The notes under the pieces were generated by a model. It had not been told where the DNA came from and made no database searches. It saw only the letters and a list, made by a program, of their open reading frames with translations. This document shows, one piece after another, positions 31,964 through 42,948 of a DNA stretch of 64,000 bases (within the stretch, counting starts at the first letter, position 1; the number at the start of each line of letters is the position of its first letter). The position numbers were made by a program, and so were the translations under genes. Location: contig NW_027445436.1 in assembly GCF_035582795.1 (NCBI RefSeq), positions 5,082,770 to 5,146,769 of the forward strand. The letters are read 5' to 3'. The stretch is from Mycteria americana. Its lineage: Eukaryota > Chordata > Aves > Ciconiiformes > Ciconiidae.

Positions 31964-34231
31964 GAGAGAAACAACTATGCAGACTGAAGGAAAAAAAAAG
32001 AAGCTGGGGGGGTATGGATTTTCCACCCCAAGATTCCTACTTATGCTAAAATATCGTAATTAAATCTTCTCATGCTATGGTCTAAATAACGAAAATGAAT
32101 TCATCGTTTAATCTTTTTGTTGTGTAATAGAATAGAAAAAAAATTCCTGTGAGGAGGAAGGGACTTCAAGTTTTGATTTCAGATATTCTAGAATATAATT
32201 TTCTTGTTTCAGACTCCTACATGCGTTCGTTTATCTTGTTACCCATAATGCTATGATATGCACCACCAAATTATTCTGAATTGTTTTAATCTTTATGTTA
32301 AGGGAACTAAAAAAATAGCCAGTTGTAAAATAGGTGCTATACCTTATTGAACTTACATGGCTATATATAGCTGAAGTCTTTTCACAGTACCTTAATGAAG
32401 AACATTATTTTTTTATTAGTCTGATGCCATGTGTCTGCAAATATGAAGAAAATAGTTACCATAAAAATGCTTTTGAATTTAGGTCTGTTGCTGCAGATAG
32501 AATAATGGCCATGCTTTCTTAAATTCAGTAAAGTTGGTTTATAGTCACATTTCCATGTTGCCTGATCAATGCTATACTACTCCTTTAGCCTGCTTCCATC
32601 CTCCCCTAGTCCTTGGATTAAGCAAAGCAAATTGTTCATCCATGCATGAGTCAGTCTGGTATCTCTTGGCTGTCTTTCTTGCAACTACAGAACTTCATCA
32701 CACAAAACCTTATTTTTTGAGCTTCATCATGAGTGCTTTTGCTCTGTGAAACAAACAATGATCATGAGACAATGTTTGGCTTTGATCTCAATTCCTATTT
32801 ATTCAACATTTGAATGGTTATTAAAATTGTCCATTAGTTTTATCAGTTTTGCATTGTTCTCCAACATAGCTCTAGCTATTTCAGAGAAACTGGGATTTAC
32901 ATGCTCATCTGGCTATGTCCATCTCTGTGTGTATGGGGCTTGTAATCTGCATATGCTGAGGAACTTTCTGATTGAGGAGGTGTTTCAGAATGGGATAATT
33001 CATTACTCAAAGAAACACAGCTATAAAAATATAAAGAACAAGGACCTCTGGAACAGCTTAGCTAATGTAAATTCCCATCTGCTATTTTAATTAGTATATC
33101 ATACAGTAGTAAACATGAGTTTGGGGATAAATGAATTTTCTAGACAGATAGCAAGCCCAAAGCCCAAGTCCAGTTTAAAACCTGTGTATGTTTTTGGTTG
33201 GTTGGTTGGTGTTTTTAAATATAGATGGTACACAAATTCTCTTTTTGAAAGCAGATTTCACCTCATGACATTGTTGCAGTTTGTGTCAACATAAAGCTGG
33301 TCAGGAGGTAGTCATTATAAACAGATTTGCTGTTATGTATTTCTTGATGTCTCAAAGACATTAAAAGATAAAAAAAATTGAGAGGCAGGTTGGCTCAGAC
33401 ATCTGACAGGAGAGCATTCCAGAATGGAAAGTCACATTGGCTGCAACTACTTCCTACTGAAATCAGCACCTTGGAGGGTTAGGCTATAAGCACGGAGCTG
33501 AGACAATGAATAGATCCACTTTGCTGTATATTTGATAGTATGAACTGAAATATTAGGAGCGAAAATCTTCATTAAATAGATACAGCAGAGATGGCATGAA
33601 TATCCTATAGACTAGTAGAGTAGTAATAATTTCAACAGAAGTTTTAATTCAGTGGGAACCATTGTGGTACACCAGGCAGTGGATGATTCCCATTTTGGAG
33701 AAAATAGCAGTTGATGCAAGTAGTTGCTGTAAGATTGTCCATCCTTTGAATTTATTATATCATTCTGCTAGAAAAAATATCAAAGCATGGAGTGGAAACA
33801 AGGAAACTGCCATAGTCTAGCTCTTAGGTCAAAACCTACAAATAACATCTCTGGAATAATAATTTAGTTTGATAGAATGAAACTCATGTAAGACCTTCAT
33901 GGATAACAGAAAGACACTGGGCCATAATGGGTTACTTCAAAGCTAATGTAGTTGCAAACATTTTAACTCATCTGACATGCCTGAGACACCCTGAGTATAT
34001 CTCCACTTAATTGAAGTTTCTGTAGTGGGTGCCCAAATTTGCTGGATTACACATATAATAATGTGGACCTATTTATTTTCACAAGAAGGTAGGCGATTTC
34101 ACAGTGAAAACCCATTTTTTTTTCAATAGCCTAATCAGTAAGAGGAAATCCATCAATATATTTTGTTTGTGGATGAAGTAACCTAATAATAATGTGTAAC
34201 TAAAGTAACCTAATAATAATAACATCTCCTT
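31964..34231. other. Unique AT-rich sequence, no gene seen
   Basis: No domain-bearing frame, RNA gene or repeat family recognised over about 2.3 kb. Frames such as 32746-33090 lack any recognisable motif. Confidence 0.5.
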
Positions 34232-34612
34232 TCAGGTAACTTTTTTCTTTTGCAGTTTATCCACAAAGGGTAATGTCCTCTCTTCCCTTTTGGCTTGGTA
34301 TTCTCTTAACTGCCCCAGCGCTAGAATTGCATCACAAACTGCTGTCCCCTGGGCACCTCCCAGGATCGATATGATGTTCCCTTTAAGACAAAAAGGTGCC
34401 CTGACTAAGAGTCTGGATTGCATTCCTGAGGTAAATACCTTTGAGTCGGGGCTAGCGAAGGCAGGGTTGTAAACACCTTGTTGAATAGCCAATTCTCTCA
34501 AATATTGCCCCCCCGCTCCCACATCTATATGCTTCCATGTCACCATTCTGTCATTCCAATCAAATGGGGAGGGGTGTTGTGTTTTCACTGACCCCCACAA
34601 CCATTCCCAAGT
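34232..34612 (-). CDS. Unrecognised 142-aa frame, possibly retroviral gag
   Basis: A minus-strand open frame of over 120 residues upstream of the CR1 tail (its first residues fall in that tail). Segments include WEWLWGSVKTQHPSPFDWND, VGAGGQYLRELAIQQGVYNP and KGNIISILGGAQGTAVCDAI. The Trp-rich start and the helix-rich middle recall a capsid, but no major homology region is evident. It ends in a basic KLQKKK. No start codon is convincing and both ends look cut, so it is probably a fragment of an unrecognised mobile element rather than a host gene. Confidence 0.3.
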   Translation of the reverse strand, partial: TWEWLWGSVKTQHPSPFDWNDRMVTWKHIDVGAGGQYLRELAIQQGVYNPAFASPDSKVFTSGMQSRLLVRAPFCLKGNIISILGGAQGTAVCDAILALGQLREYQAKREERTLPFVDKLQKKKVT

Positions 34613-34696
34613 CACAGAATCACAGAATGGTTGAGGTTGGAAGGGAGCTTTGGAGGTCATCTAGTCAAACCCCCCTGCTCAAACAGTGCCATTTAG
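34613..34696 (-). mobile_element. CR1 3' tail fragment
   Basis: CACAGAATCACAGAATGGTT on the plus strand, then the same subfamily sequence as 28303-28380. Only about 84 bp; it stops abruptly where D-family LTR sequence begins. Confidence 0.85.
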
Positions 34697-34878
34697 TGTC
34701 TCCCTGACAGTTTTGTCTGACCCTGTCCTCTATGCAGTAAATAATCAATTGTACCTTGCCACTGAATCTTGTTAAACCACTGTCGCACTGAACTTTGTTA
34801 ACTCCCTGTTCTATACCAATAAAGTATATTTTTGCTTCTCTCTTACAAGTGAAGTGCACTCTCACTCCATCCGCGACA
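34697..34878 (+). mobile_element. D-family LTR 3' fragment
   Basis: The last 182 bp of the LTR at 23082-23798 (GTCTCCCTGACAG ... CATCCGCGACA). Its outer end is the true LTR terminus, abutting the older CR1; its inner end is broken against the CR1 tail. Confidence 0.9.
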
Positions 34879-35606
34879 CCCATGAGAACAAGGGCTAGCG
34901 ATCGTGAGACTTCTCCCAGCTGCTTATAGAATATTTCATCTGCCTCTTCATCCTGGTTGGGTGGTCCGTAACAGACTCCCACCATGATAGCTGCCATGTT
35001 GGCCTTTCCCCTGATTCTTACGCATAAACACTCAACCCTTTCATCATCATTGTCAAGCTCTAGACAGTCAAAACACTCCCTAACATACAGGGCTACCCCA
35101 CTGCCTCTCCTTCCTTGCCTATCCCTTCTGAAGAGTTTATAGCCATCCATTGCAGCACTCCACTTGTGTGAGTCATCCCACCATGTTTCTGTGATTGCAA
35201 CTATATCATAGTTTTCCTGCTGCACAATGGCTTCCAGCTCCTCCTGTTTGTCGTCCATGCTGCATGCATTAGTGTAGATGCACTTCAGTTGGGCTATTGA
35301 TCCTGCCACCTTTTTTGGGGGAGAAGCCCTAATTCCTATGTGACTGTTGTCAGGCGCTTCCGTGGTTTCTAACACATCAACAACCCTTTTGTCTTTGCTG
35401 CCACATGGATCTTCATCCCCTACCTCCACTGAGATAGCTAGGGTGCTGCACGCATTAGTACAGGGATGTTTCAAATATGCTCCAGTGCACTCAGCACATC
35501 GTGGAGAAGACCGAAGGATCTCGCTAGCACACCATCCCTCAAACATTGGCCTGCCACCCCCAGGCTTATCTCTAGTGAGCCTGGTTTTATCCCTTTCCCC
35601 CTTCAA
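34879..35606 (-). pseudogene. Older CR1 ORF2 N-terminus (endonuclease), truncated
   Basis: The frame 34665-35606 (minus) carries the LINE endonuclease start: [51 protein letters not shown], then SLALVLMG, where the element is cut at 34879. The last 70 residues of the frame read through the LTR fragment and CR1 tail and are artefacts of fusion. Compared with the younger copy at 36092 it differs at many positions, so it is an older or different subfamily. Confidence 0.88.
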
Positions 35607-35639
35607 ATCTAGTTTAAAGCTCTTTCAGTGAGCCCTGCT

Positions 35640-36091
35640 AACTCCTGCACAAGGATCCTTTTCCCCCTTTGAGACAGGTGTACCCCATCTGTTGCCAGCA
35701 GGCCTGGTGTCGTGTAGACCGACCCATGATCAAAAAACCCCTAAAATTTTGCCGGTGACACCAGTCTCAGAGACAGTTATTGATCTGCTGGCTCTTCCTG
35801 TTTCTTCCCTCATCATTCCCTGCAACTGGGAGGATAGAGGAGAACACTACTTGTGCTCCTGATCCCTGGTCCCAGGGCCCTGAAGTCTCTTTTGATTGCT
35901 CTTGGACTTCTTATTGCAACTTCATCACTGCCTACATGAAAAAGCAATAATGGATAATAGTCTGAGGGCTGTACCAGGGTAGGAAGTTTCCTCGTCACAT
36001 CTTTAACCCAGGTCCCAGGGAGGCAGCAGACTTCCCTAAGAAGTGGGTCCGGTCGGCAAATTGGGCCTTCTGTTCCCCTCAGGAGAGAGTC
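35640..36091 (-). pseudogene. Older CR1 ORF1 esterase region
   Basis: The minus frame 35813-36127 gives SLLRGTEGPICRPDPLLREV, LPGTWVKDVTRKL and LLLFHVGSDEVAIRSPRAIK, as in the ORF1 at 11284. It is broken by a frameshift near 35860 and cut at 36091 by the younger CR1. The missing GDS residues continue at 38808 beyond the insertion. Confidence 0.88.
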
Positions 36092-36205
36092 CTGGATGGC
36101 TATAAACTCTTCAGGAGGGATAGGCAAGGCAGGAGAGGTGGTGGGGTAGCCCTGTACGTCAGGGAGAGTCTGGATAGTTTAGAGCTCGATGATGGTGATG
36201 ATAGG

Positions 36206-37861
36206 GTGGAGTGTCTATGGGTAAGAATCAGGGGGAAGGCCAACAAGGCAGATATTGTGGTGGGAGTCTGTTACAGACCACCCAACCAGGATGAGGAGAC
36301 TGACGAACTATTCTATAAGCAGCTGGGAGAAGCCTCACGATCACTAGCCCTTGTTCTTGTGGGGGACTTCAACCTGCCAGATGTCTCCTGGAAATACAAT
36401 ACAGCAGAGAGGAAACAGTCTAGGAGGTTCCTAGAGCGTGTGGCAGATGATAACTTCCTGACACAGCTGGTGAGTGAGCCAATGAGGGAAGGTGCCCTGC
36501 TGGACCTGTTGTTCACGAACAGAGAAGGACTTGTGAGCCATGTGATGGTTGGAGGCTGTCTTGGGCAGAGTGATCACAAAATGAGAGAGTTTTTGATACG
36601 TGGTGAAGCAGCGAGGGGGGTCAGCAAAACTGCCACCTTAGACTTCCGGAGGGCAGACTTTGGCCTGTTTAGGAGACTGGTCGAGAGAGTCCCCTGGGAG
36701 GCAGCCCTTATGGGCAAAGGAGTCCAGGAAGGCTGGACATTCTTTAAGGAGGAAGTCCTAAAGGCACAAGAGCAGGCTGTCCCCAGGTGCCGAAAGACGA
36801 GCCGGCGGGGAAGAAGACCGGCCTGGCTGACTAGAGAGCTCTGGCTCGAACTGAGGAGAAAGAGGAGAGTCTATGACCTCTGGAAGAAGGGGCGGGCAAC
36901 TCAGGAGGACTACAAAGGTGTAGCAAGGTTGTGCAGGGAGAAAATTAGAAGGGCCAAAGCTGAGCTAGAGCTCAATCTGGCTGCTGCTGTAAAAGACAAC
37001 AAAAAACACTTCTTCAAATACATTAGCAGCAAAAGGAGAGCTAAGGAGAATCTCCGGCCCCTAGTAGATGGGGGAGGGAACACAGTGACCAAGGATGAGG
37101 AAAAGGCTGAGGTACTTAATGCCTTCTTTGCCTCAGTCTTTAATAGTAAGACCAATTGTTCTCTGGGTACCCAGCCCCCGGAGTTGGAAGATAGGGACGG
37201 GGACCAGAATGGAGCCCCCATAATCCAGGGGGAGATGGTTAGTGACCTGCTGCACCACTTAGACACTCACAAGTCTATGGGGCCTGATGAGATCCACCCG
37301 AGAGTACTGAAGGAACTGGCAGATGTGCTCACCAAGCCCCTTTCCATCATTTACCAGCAGTCCTGGCTAACTGGGGAGGCCCCTGCTGACTGGAGATTAG
37401 TGAATGTGACACCCATCTTCAAGAAGGGCCGGAAGGAGGACCCGGGGAACTACAGGCCTGTCAGCCTGACCTTGGTGCCGGGGAAGCTGATGGAGCAGGT
37501 CATCCTGAGTGCCATCACACGGCATGTAGAGAATAACCAAGGGATCAAGCCCAGCCAGCATGGGTTCAGGAAAGGCAGGTCCTACTTGACCAACCTGATC
37601 TCCTTCTACGACAAGGTGACCCGCCTAGTAGATGAGGAGAAGGCTGTGGATGTTGTCTATCTAGACTTCAGTAAAGCCTTTGACACAGTTTCCCACAGCA
37701 TTCTCCTGGAGAACCTGGCTGCTCATGGCTTGGACGGGCGTACTCTTCTCTGGGTAAAGAACTGGCTGGATGGCCGGGCCCAAAGAGTGGTGGTGAATGG
37801 AGTTTACTCCAGTTGGCGGCCGGTCACAAGCGGTGTTCCCCAGGGCTCTGTGCTGGGGTGA
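36206..37861 (+). pseudogene. Younger CR1 ORF2: endonuclease end and RT
   Basis: A 551-residue frame with the second half of the endonuclease ([31 protein letters not shown]) and the RT ([58 protein letters not shown]). It ends at a TGA at 37859 where the relative at 9035 reads on (CCAG/GTGAG). The open length and good motifs indicate a relatively recent insertion. Confidence 0.93.
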
Positions 37862-38725
37862 GTTCTGTTTAATATCTGTATCAATGATCTGGAAAAAGGG
37901 ATCGAGTGCACCCTCAGTAAGTTTGCAGATGACACCAAGTTGTGTGGGAGTGTTGATCTGCTGGAGGGTAGGAAGGCTCTGCAGAGGGACCTGGACAGGC
38001 TGGATGGATGGGCCGAGGTCAATTGTATGAGGTTTAACAAGGCCAAGTGCAAGGTCCTGCACTTGGGCCACAGCAACCCCATGCAACGCTACAGGCTTGG
38101 GGAAGAGTGGCTGGAAAGCTGCCAGGCAGAGAAGGACCTGGGGGTGTTGGTTGACAGCCGCCTGAATATGAGCCAGCAGTGTGCCCAGGTGGCCAAGAAA
38201 GCCAATGGCATCCTGGCTTGTATCAAAAATAGCGTGGCCAGCAGGACTAGGGAAGTGATTGTGCCTCTGTACTCGGCACTGGTGAGGCCGTACCTTGAAT
38301 ACTGTGTTCGGTTTTGGGCCCCCCACTACAAGAGAGACATTGAGGTGCTGGAGCATGTCCAGAGAAGGGCAACGAAGCTGGTGAAGGGTCTGGAGCAGAA
38401 GTCTTATGAGGAGTGGCTGAGGGAACTGGGGTTGTTTAGCCTGGAGAAAAGGAGGCTGAGGGGAGACCTTATCGCTCTCTACAACTACCTGAAAGGAGGT
38501 TGTAGAGAGGTGGGGGTTGGTCTCTTCTCCCAGGTAACAAGTGATAGGACAAGAGGAAATGGCCTCAAGTTGCGCCAGGGGAGGTTTAGACTGGATATTA
38601 GGAAATGTTACATCACTGAAAGGGTTATCAAGCATTGGAACAGGCTGCCCCAGGAAGTGGTTGAGTCGCCATCCCTGGAGCTATTTAAAGGACGTTTGGA
38701 TGAGGTGCTTAGGGACATGGTATAG
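37862..38725 (+). pseudogene. Younger CR1 ORF2: palm end and C-terminus
   Basis: Continues the RT after the stop: the FADDTK block near 37924-37942, then the frame 37940-38725 with [54 protein letters not shown] and the terminal LDEVLRDMV. The FADD box is intact at DNA level. The 3' UTR is only about 80 bp, as in other CR1s. Confidence 0.92.
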
Positions 38726-38807
38726 TGGTGGTCTTGGTAGTGTTAGGTTTACGGTTGGACTTGATGATCTTAAAGGTCTTTTCCAACCTATACGATTCTG
38801 TGATTCT

Positions 38808-39498
38808 GAGTCTCCTATGACAATAACCCATCTTTTTTTCTTTATGGAAGCGGTTTTGATGCAGGGCGTAGGCCGACTTAACCTTGGCGACACCTCCAAC
38901 CTAGATGAACCATCATCCTCGTCATTGTTCGGTTCCACTTAGAGCTTCATAGCTATTATGCAGGCGCACCTGGGAAGGTGAGGTAGTCATGGAGGAGATG
39001 CGCCTGCTGTGCCAGGCAGGAACTTGTTGCCATTTCCCCCTACCCCTTAAGTCACTGCATTCTACCAGGTGAAGAGAGGATAGGGAATCCTCCATATCAT
39101 GCATTCTGTCTGCCTGACAGGTCTGTCCCAGGGAAGGTAGGGTGTGGTTCCAGTAGTCTATCTCTCTCTCAGACTCCCTGATACTCCTCAACCTACTCAC
39201 CTCCTCCCAGAGCTCTGTCACTAAGGTGAGGAGCTCCTCTACCTGAGCACACCTCCCACAGGTGTGCTCACTACTGCCTTTTGGTACTGGCATAAGAGTA
39301 GGGCACACCCTGCAGCCTGACACCTGGGTGGCAGCATGTTCCCATCAGAGCTCTGTCTGGGAAGCTGTGTCAGCCGTGGTGGGTGCAGGGTTTAGAGAGG
39401 CCATGGCCTTCTGCCGGGTGGATACCATTGCTCCCTGGTCAAGCTGGCAGAGCTACAGCACCCTTCCTGTGCACTCTTCCGCACAAACTGCCGTGCCA
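38808..39498 (-). pseudogene. Older CR1 ORF1 N-terminal half
   Basis: Continuation of the CR1 at 34879-36091. On the minus strand KKKRWVIVIGDS (the esterase nucleophile block) ends at 38808. The frame 38922-39323 holds a Cys-rich, coiled-coil N-terminus (SEHTCGRCAQVEELLTLVTE, then LWEEVSRLRSIRESEREI). The N-terminal half of CR1 ORF1 binds nucleic acid and oligomerises. A frameshift near 38930 separates the two halves. The 5' end abuts the LTR at about 39499. Confidence 0.82.
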
Positions 39499-40079
39499 CA
39501 CAACTAAGCACCACGCAGCCGCTCGCCTCACTCCCCCCCCCCCCCCCCCCCCCGCGGTGGGATGGGGAAGAGAATTGGAAGAGTAAAAGTGAGAACACTC
39601 GTGGGTTGAGATAAGGACAGTTTAATAGGGAAAGCAAAAGCCGCGCACGCAAGCAAAGCAAAGCAAGGAATTCATTCACTACTTCCCATGGGCAGGCAGG
39701 TGTTCAGCCATCTCCAGGAAAGCAGGGCTCCCTCACGCGTAATGGTTACTTGGGAAGACAAACACCATCACTCCGAATGTCCCCCCCTTCCTTCTGCTTC
39801 CCCAGCTTTATATACTGATATACATATACATCATATGGTATGGAATAGCCCTTTGGTCAGTTTGGATCAACAATCCTGGCTGTGTCCCCTCCCAGCTTCT
39901 TGGGCACCTGGCAGAGCATGGGGAGCTGAAAAAAAAGTCCTTGACCAGTGTAAATACCGCTTAGCAACAGCCAAAACATCAGCGTGTTATCAATATTATT
40001 CTCATACTAAAACCCAAAACACAGCACTACACCAGCCACTAGGAAGGAAATCAACTCTATCCCAGCCGAAACCAGGACA
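39499..40079 (-). mobile_element. LTR, element L family
   Basis: On the minus strand it starts TGTCCTGGTTTCGGCTGGG. The last roughly 20 bases of the LTR (GGCTAAACCACGACA in 6904-7466) are missing. It holds a run of 21 C (39533-39553) where the relatives have about 5. A CR1 5' region abuts it directly. Confidence 0.88.
39533..39553. repeat. Poly-C tract
   Basis: 21 consecutive C inside the LTR, expanded from the CTCCCCC of the relatives. A comparable C run occurs at 61683-61703 in element C env. Confidence 0.95.
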
Positions 40080-40697
40080 CCCCAATTCACCTTGCTTCTA
40101 TAACAACATACAAGCTTAATGGTAAAACAAAGCAAAAATTTATTCAACAAGACAGAAGGTTAAGTTTAGAAGTGCAAGATTAGAAACAACAGGTTACAAA
40201 TAAAAAATAGGTTACAAATAAAACCATATAAAGCACAAATCTCGATCTATATTTAACTAGATAATTGCTTCATAGCTTCTTCAGTATTCCTCATATAGAA
40301 TTCTGTGTGACCTAGCAAGAAAAAAGGAGTAATGTTTTGCAGAATACCCCTTTCTGAGATGGTCCTGAGTGACTTCTGCATCCTCTTAGCCACGCTACCA
40401 TGAAAACCATTTGTTTTCCTTTGGAGCTGCCATTCAGATGCCTGAAGGAAGTTTATAAGGAAGTTTACCAGTGATGCTGGACGCCATACTTTTTAATTTC
40501 CAAATTTTAGCAATAGGGTTTTTTGGAAATCCTGAAAATGTTTGTGGGTGTTGCTTGGAATGACTTGAAATTCGGTTTACAGACAAAATGCATATAGGTG
40601 TTCAGTCTTATTTCTGTTAGAACATTCATGTTTCAAATGCACTCAAAGAGATTAAGTCTATATATACAATTATAAGGGGCATTTATTTTTATGCAAG
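40080..40697. other. Unique AT-rich sequence, no gene seen
   Basis: No recognisable feature. Confidence 0.5.
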
Positions 40698-41082
40698 TGT
40701 GGTGGGCTAGACGGCCACCCAGCTGCTCTCTCACTCCCCCTTCTCAACAGGACAGGAGGAGAAAATAAGATGAAAAAGCTCATGGGTTAAGATAAAGACA
40801 GGAAGATCACTTACCAATTACTGTCACAGGCAAAACAGACTTGACCTGGGGAAAATTAATTTTTTCTCATGTCTCTCCTGTGTGGTGTTTGTGCCCTTTC
40901 TTAAATATTCACAGAGGTACCACCAACTTCACTCATTGGCTTAACTTTGACCTGCTGTGGGGCCATTACTGAGCTGGCTGGAACTGGCTGTGCCTGGCAC
41001 AGGACAGCCCCTGACCTCTTCTCACAGAGGCCACCCCTGCAGCCCCACTGCTACCAAAGCCTTGCCACATACACCCAATACA
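40698..41082 (-). mobile_element. Solo LTR with perfect target duplication
   Basis: 385 bp with TG...CA ends and flanking GCAAG on both sides (40693-40697 and 41083-41087). It is an internally shortened relative of 30959-31963 (shared ends and GATAAAGACAGGAAGATCAC). The 5-bp duplication is informative for the family's integrase class. Confidence 0.88.
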
Positions 41083-42510
41083 GCAAGTTAGGCACTACTC
41101 CTTTGTCTATAAAACATGTTTTCTGAACTAGTTTTACTTCCTTTACTGCATTCTAAAATCACTCATCATACAAAATCCTATCTCCTGTGTTTTTATGTGC
41201 CTGGGAAAGATTTCTAATTCAAAAAGAAATGCAAGGAAAGATTCAAATCATCTCTGTAAATCCACAGTTAGACCATGTCCAATAAGCCATGATTTTCAGA
41301 ACTCAAAAAAAGAATAACCATGTTCTAAAAATCCAGTTAGCAGTCTTCTATACTTAATTAAATATTATTTCTTTAATAATAGAAAGAAAAAAGTCTTGGG
41401 AGAAATGGGGGCACACAGCATTCAAGTTTATGATTCTGCAAGTACTTGCAAAAAGGATCAGTGAAAGAATTATAACAAGGTGTCTGCCAGTTGCCATCAA
41501 ATCAGGAACATAGCCCCGATGGAACTGTATAGGTCTTCCTCAGAAATTTAAGTTTCCTCATTTTCATTTATTAGCCACATTGGAAAACATTTGAATGGAT
41601 ATATGAAAAGGGATATATATCGAGAGCTGATTTATTAATAATTGCAAAAAAATGACATTAATTTTAAATATGCAAAGTCAAGTATTCAAAAAGCTAGGGA
41701 AATAAAAGAATTAAGGTCATAAATGCAGTCTGAATGTGTCCCTGGGTGAGCACTTGCTATAATATAGGTAAACTGCACAATTTTTAGTGTAGACAAGCCA
41801 GATCTTTACAGGTTGTTTTGTGGTTTACTTTTATGGATGCAGGAGTTATTACATCTCCACAAGTTCCTACCTTTGATTTCCAGGGTAGTTCACACTGCAA
41901 CTAAGAGTGTATATCCAGCATAGATCATCTTGATCAGGGAAGCCAGTTTACAGCATTTTCTGTTTCACACCACCATTTGCTGCCCTCTCAGTTGTAACAC
42001 TAAAACTGTCTGTGGGGCTATGCTGTAAACTGGGTCACTAATCAAAGCAAATAATCATTTTCTTGTCAGCTTAGTGCAGTGATCCCATCTACAGCAATGA
42101 CCCACAAACATTTGTATCAACACAGAAGGGGGAGTCAAATTGTGACATGATGTGGGAAAGGGCAGCCAGGGTCAGGAGGGAGAAAGAGGTTGCAAACTTT
42201 TTAAGACAGACTTGCCACTGGAGATAACATACCATGAAGCTACATCCCATTTTTCTGCTTACCCTTGGAAACAAAATACTGAACAGGGATTGAGAGACTG
42301 ACTGTATCAATTTAACTTGGTAGCATCCTACTGCCACTCTGTGCTCTTCTTTCACAGATATAAATGACTGCAGATAGAGCGTGGACAGTTTGCATTTACA
42401 CAAGGTCCTCTTTATAGCACGTCAGGCTTGCAAAAAAGGCCTTAAATTTAATTTTGTTCCTTATAATAACGCTTCGTACAATCAGAAAAATACAGAGTGG
42501 TTTTAATATA
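41083..42510. other. Unique sequence, no gene seen
   Basis: AT-rich; the frame at 42089-42403 (minus) has no domain. No repeat family recognised. Confidence 0.5.
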
Positions 42511-42677
42511 GAAGGGAAGGGAAGGGAAGGGAAGGGAAGGGAAGGGAAGGGAAGGGAAGGGAAGGGAAGGGAAGGGAAGGGAAGGGAAGGGAAGGGAAGG
42601 GAAGGGAAGGGAAGGGAAGGGAAGGGAAGGGAAGGGAAGGGAAGGGAAGGGAAGGGAAGGGAAGGGAAGGGAAGGGA
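42511..42677. repeat. (AAGGG)n pentanucleotide repeat
   Basis: About 33 uninterrupted GAAGG/AAGGG units (167 bp), all purine on the plus strand. The long lysine/glycine/arginine-type frames across it are artefacts of the repeat. It abuts the truncated LTR that follows, in which relatives have an A/G-rich run (AAAAAGGGGGGGGGAG). Confidence 0.98.
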
Positions 42678-42948
42678 GTTTTTCCAAAGGAGCTGTTGCT
42701 TGGAGACTGTCTGGGCATTGGTCTGCTGGTGGTGAGTAATTGCTTTTGCATCACTTGTGGTTTGTTTTTATTTTCCCTTCACTTATTAAACTGTCTTTAT
42801 CTGGACCCATAGGTTTGCTTTTTTTTTCCCCCTGCTTTTGCCCTTCTGATTCTCTTCCTGCTGCTCTTCTGCTTTGCCCATCCTGCTGTGGGGGGAGTGA
42901 GCAAGTGACTGGGTGGGGGCTTACCTGCCAGACGGGTCAACCCACAAC
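42678..42948 (+). mobile_element. LTR 3' fragment, element L family
   Basis: GCTTGGAGACTGTCTGGGCA onward parallels 25560-25809 up to the end CAACCCACAAC. It is 5'-truncated at the AAGGG repeat. Confidence 0.82.

Larger units (their letters stand above)
36092..38807 (+). mobile_element. Younger CR1 LINE inserted in an older one
   Basis: It starts mid-endonuclease (GGATGGCTATAAACTC) and runs through RT and 3' UTR to the tail GATTCTGTGATTCT at about 38807. It is inserted in the opposite orientation within ORF1 of the older CR1. The host pieces on both sides rejoin with a shared GAGTC (36087-36091 and 38808-38812). Confidence 0.93.

Noticed and set aside
35347-36127. Head-to-head CR1 as a twin-priming (5' inversion) event
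   Set aside because: The two parts overlap and differ at many residues, and the older CR1 resumes at 38808, so insertion of one CR1 into another explains it better.
37661-38635. 324-aa minus frame
   Set aside because: Antisense shadow of the younger CR1 ORF2 on the plus strand.
42511-42677. CRISPR-like or telomeric array
   Set aside because: A pure pentanucleotide microsatellite without spacers; the telomere motif TTAGGG is absent.
42448-42754. Lys/Arg/Gly- and Pro/Ser-rich repeat proteins
   Set aside because: They are translations of the AAGGG pentanucleotide repeat in all frames.
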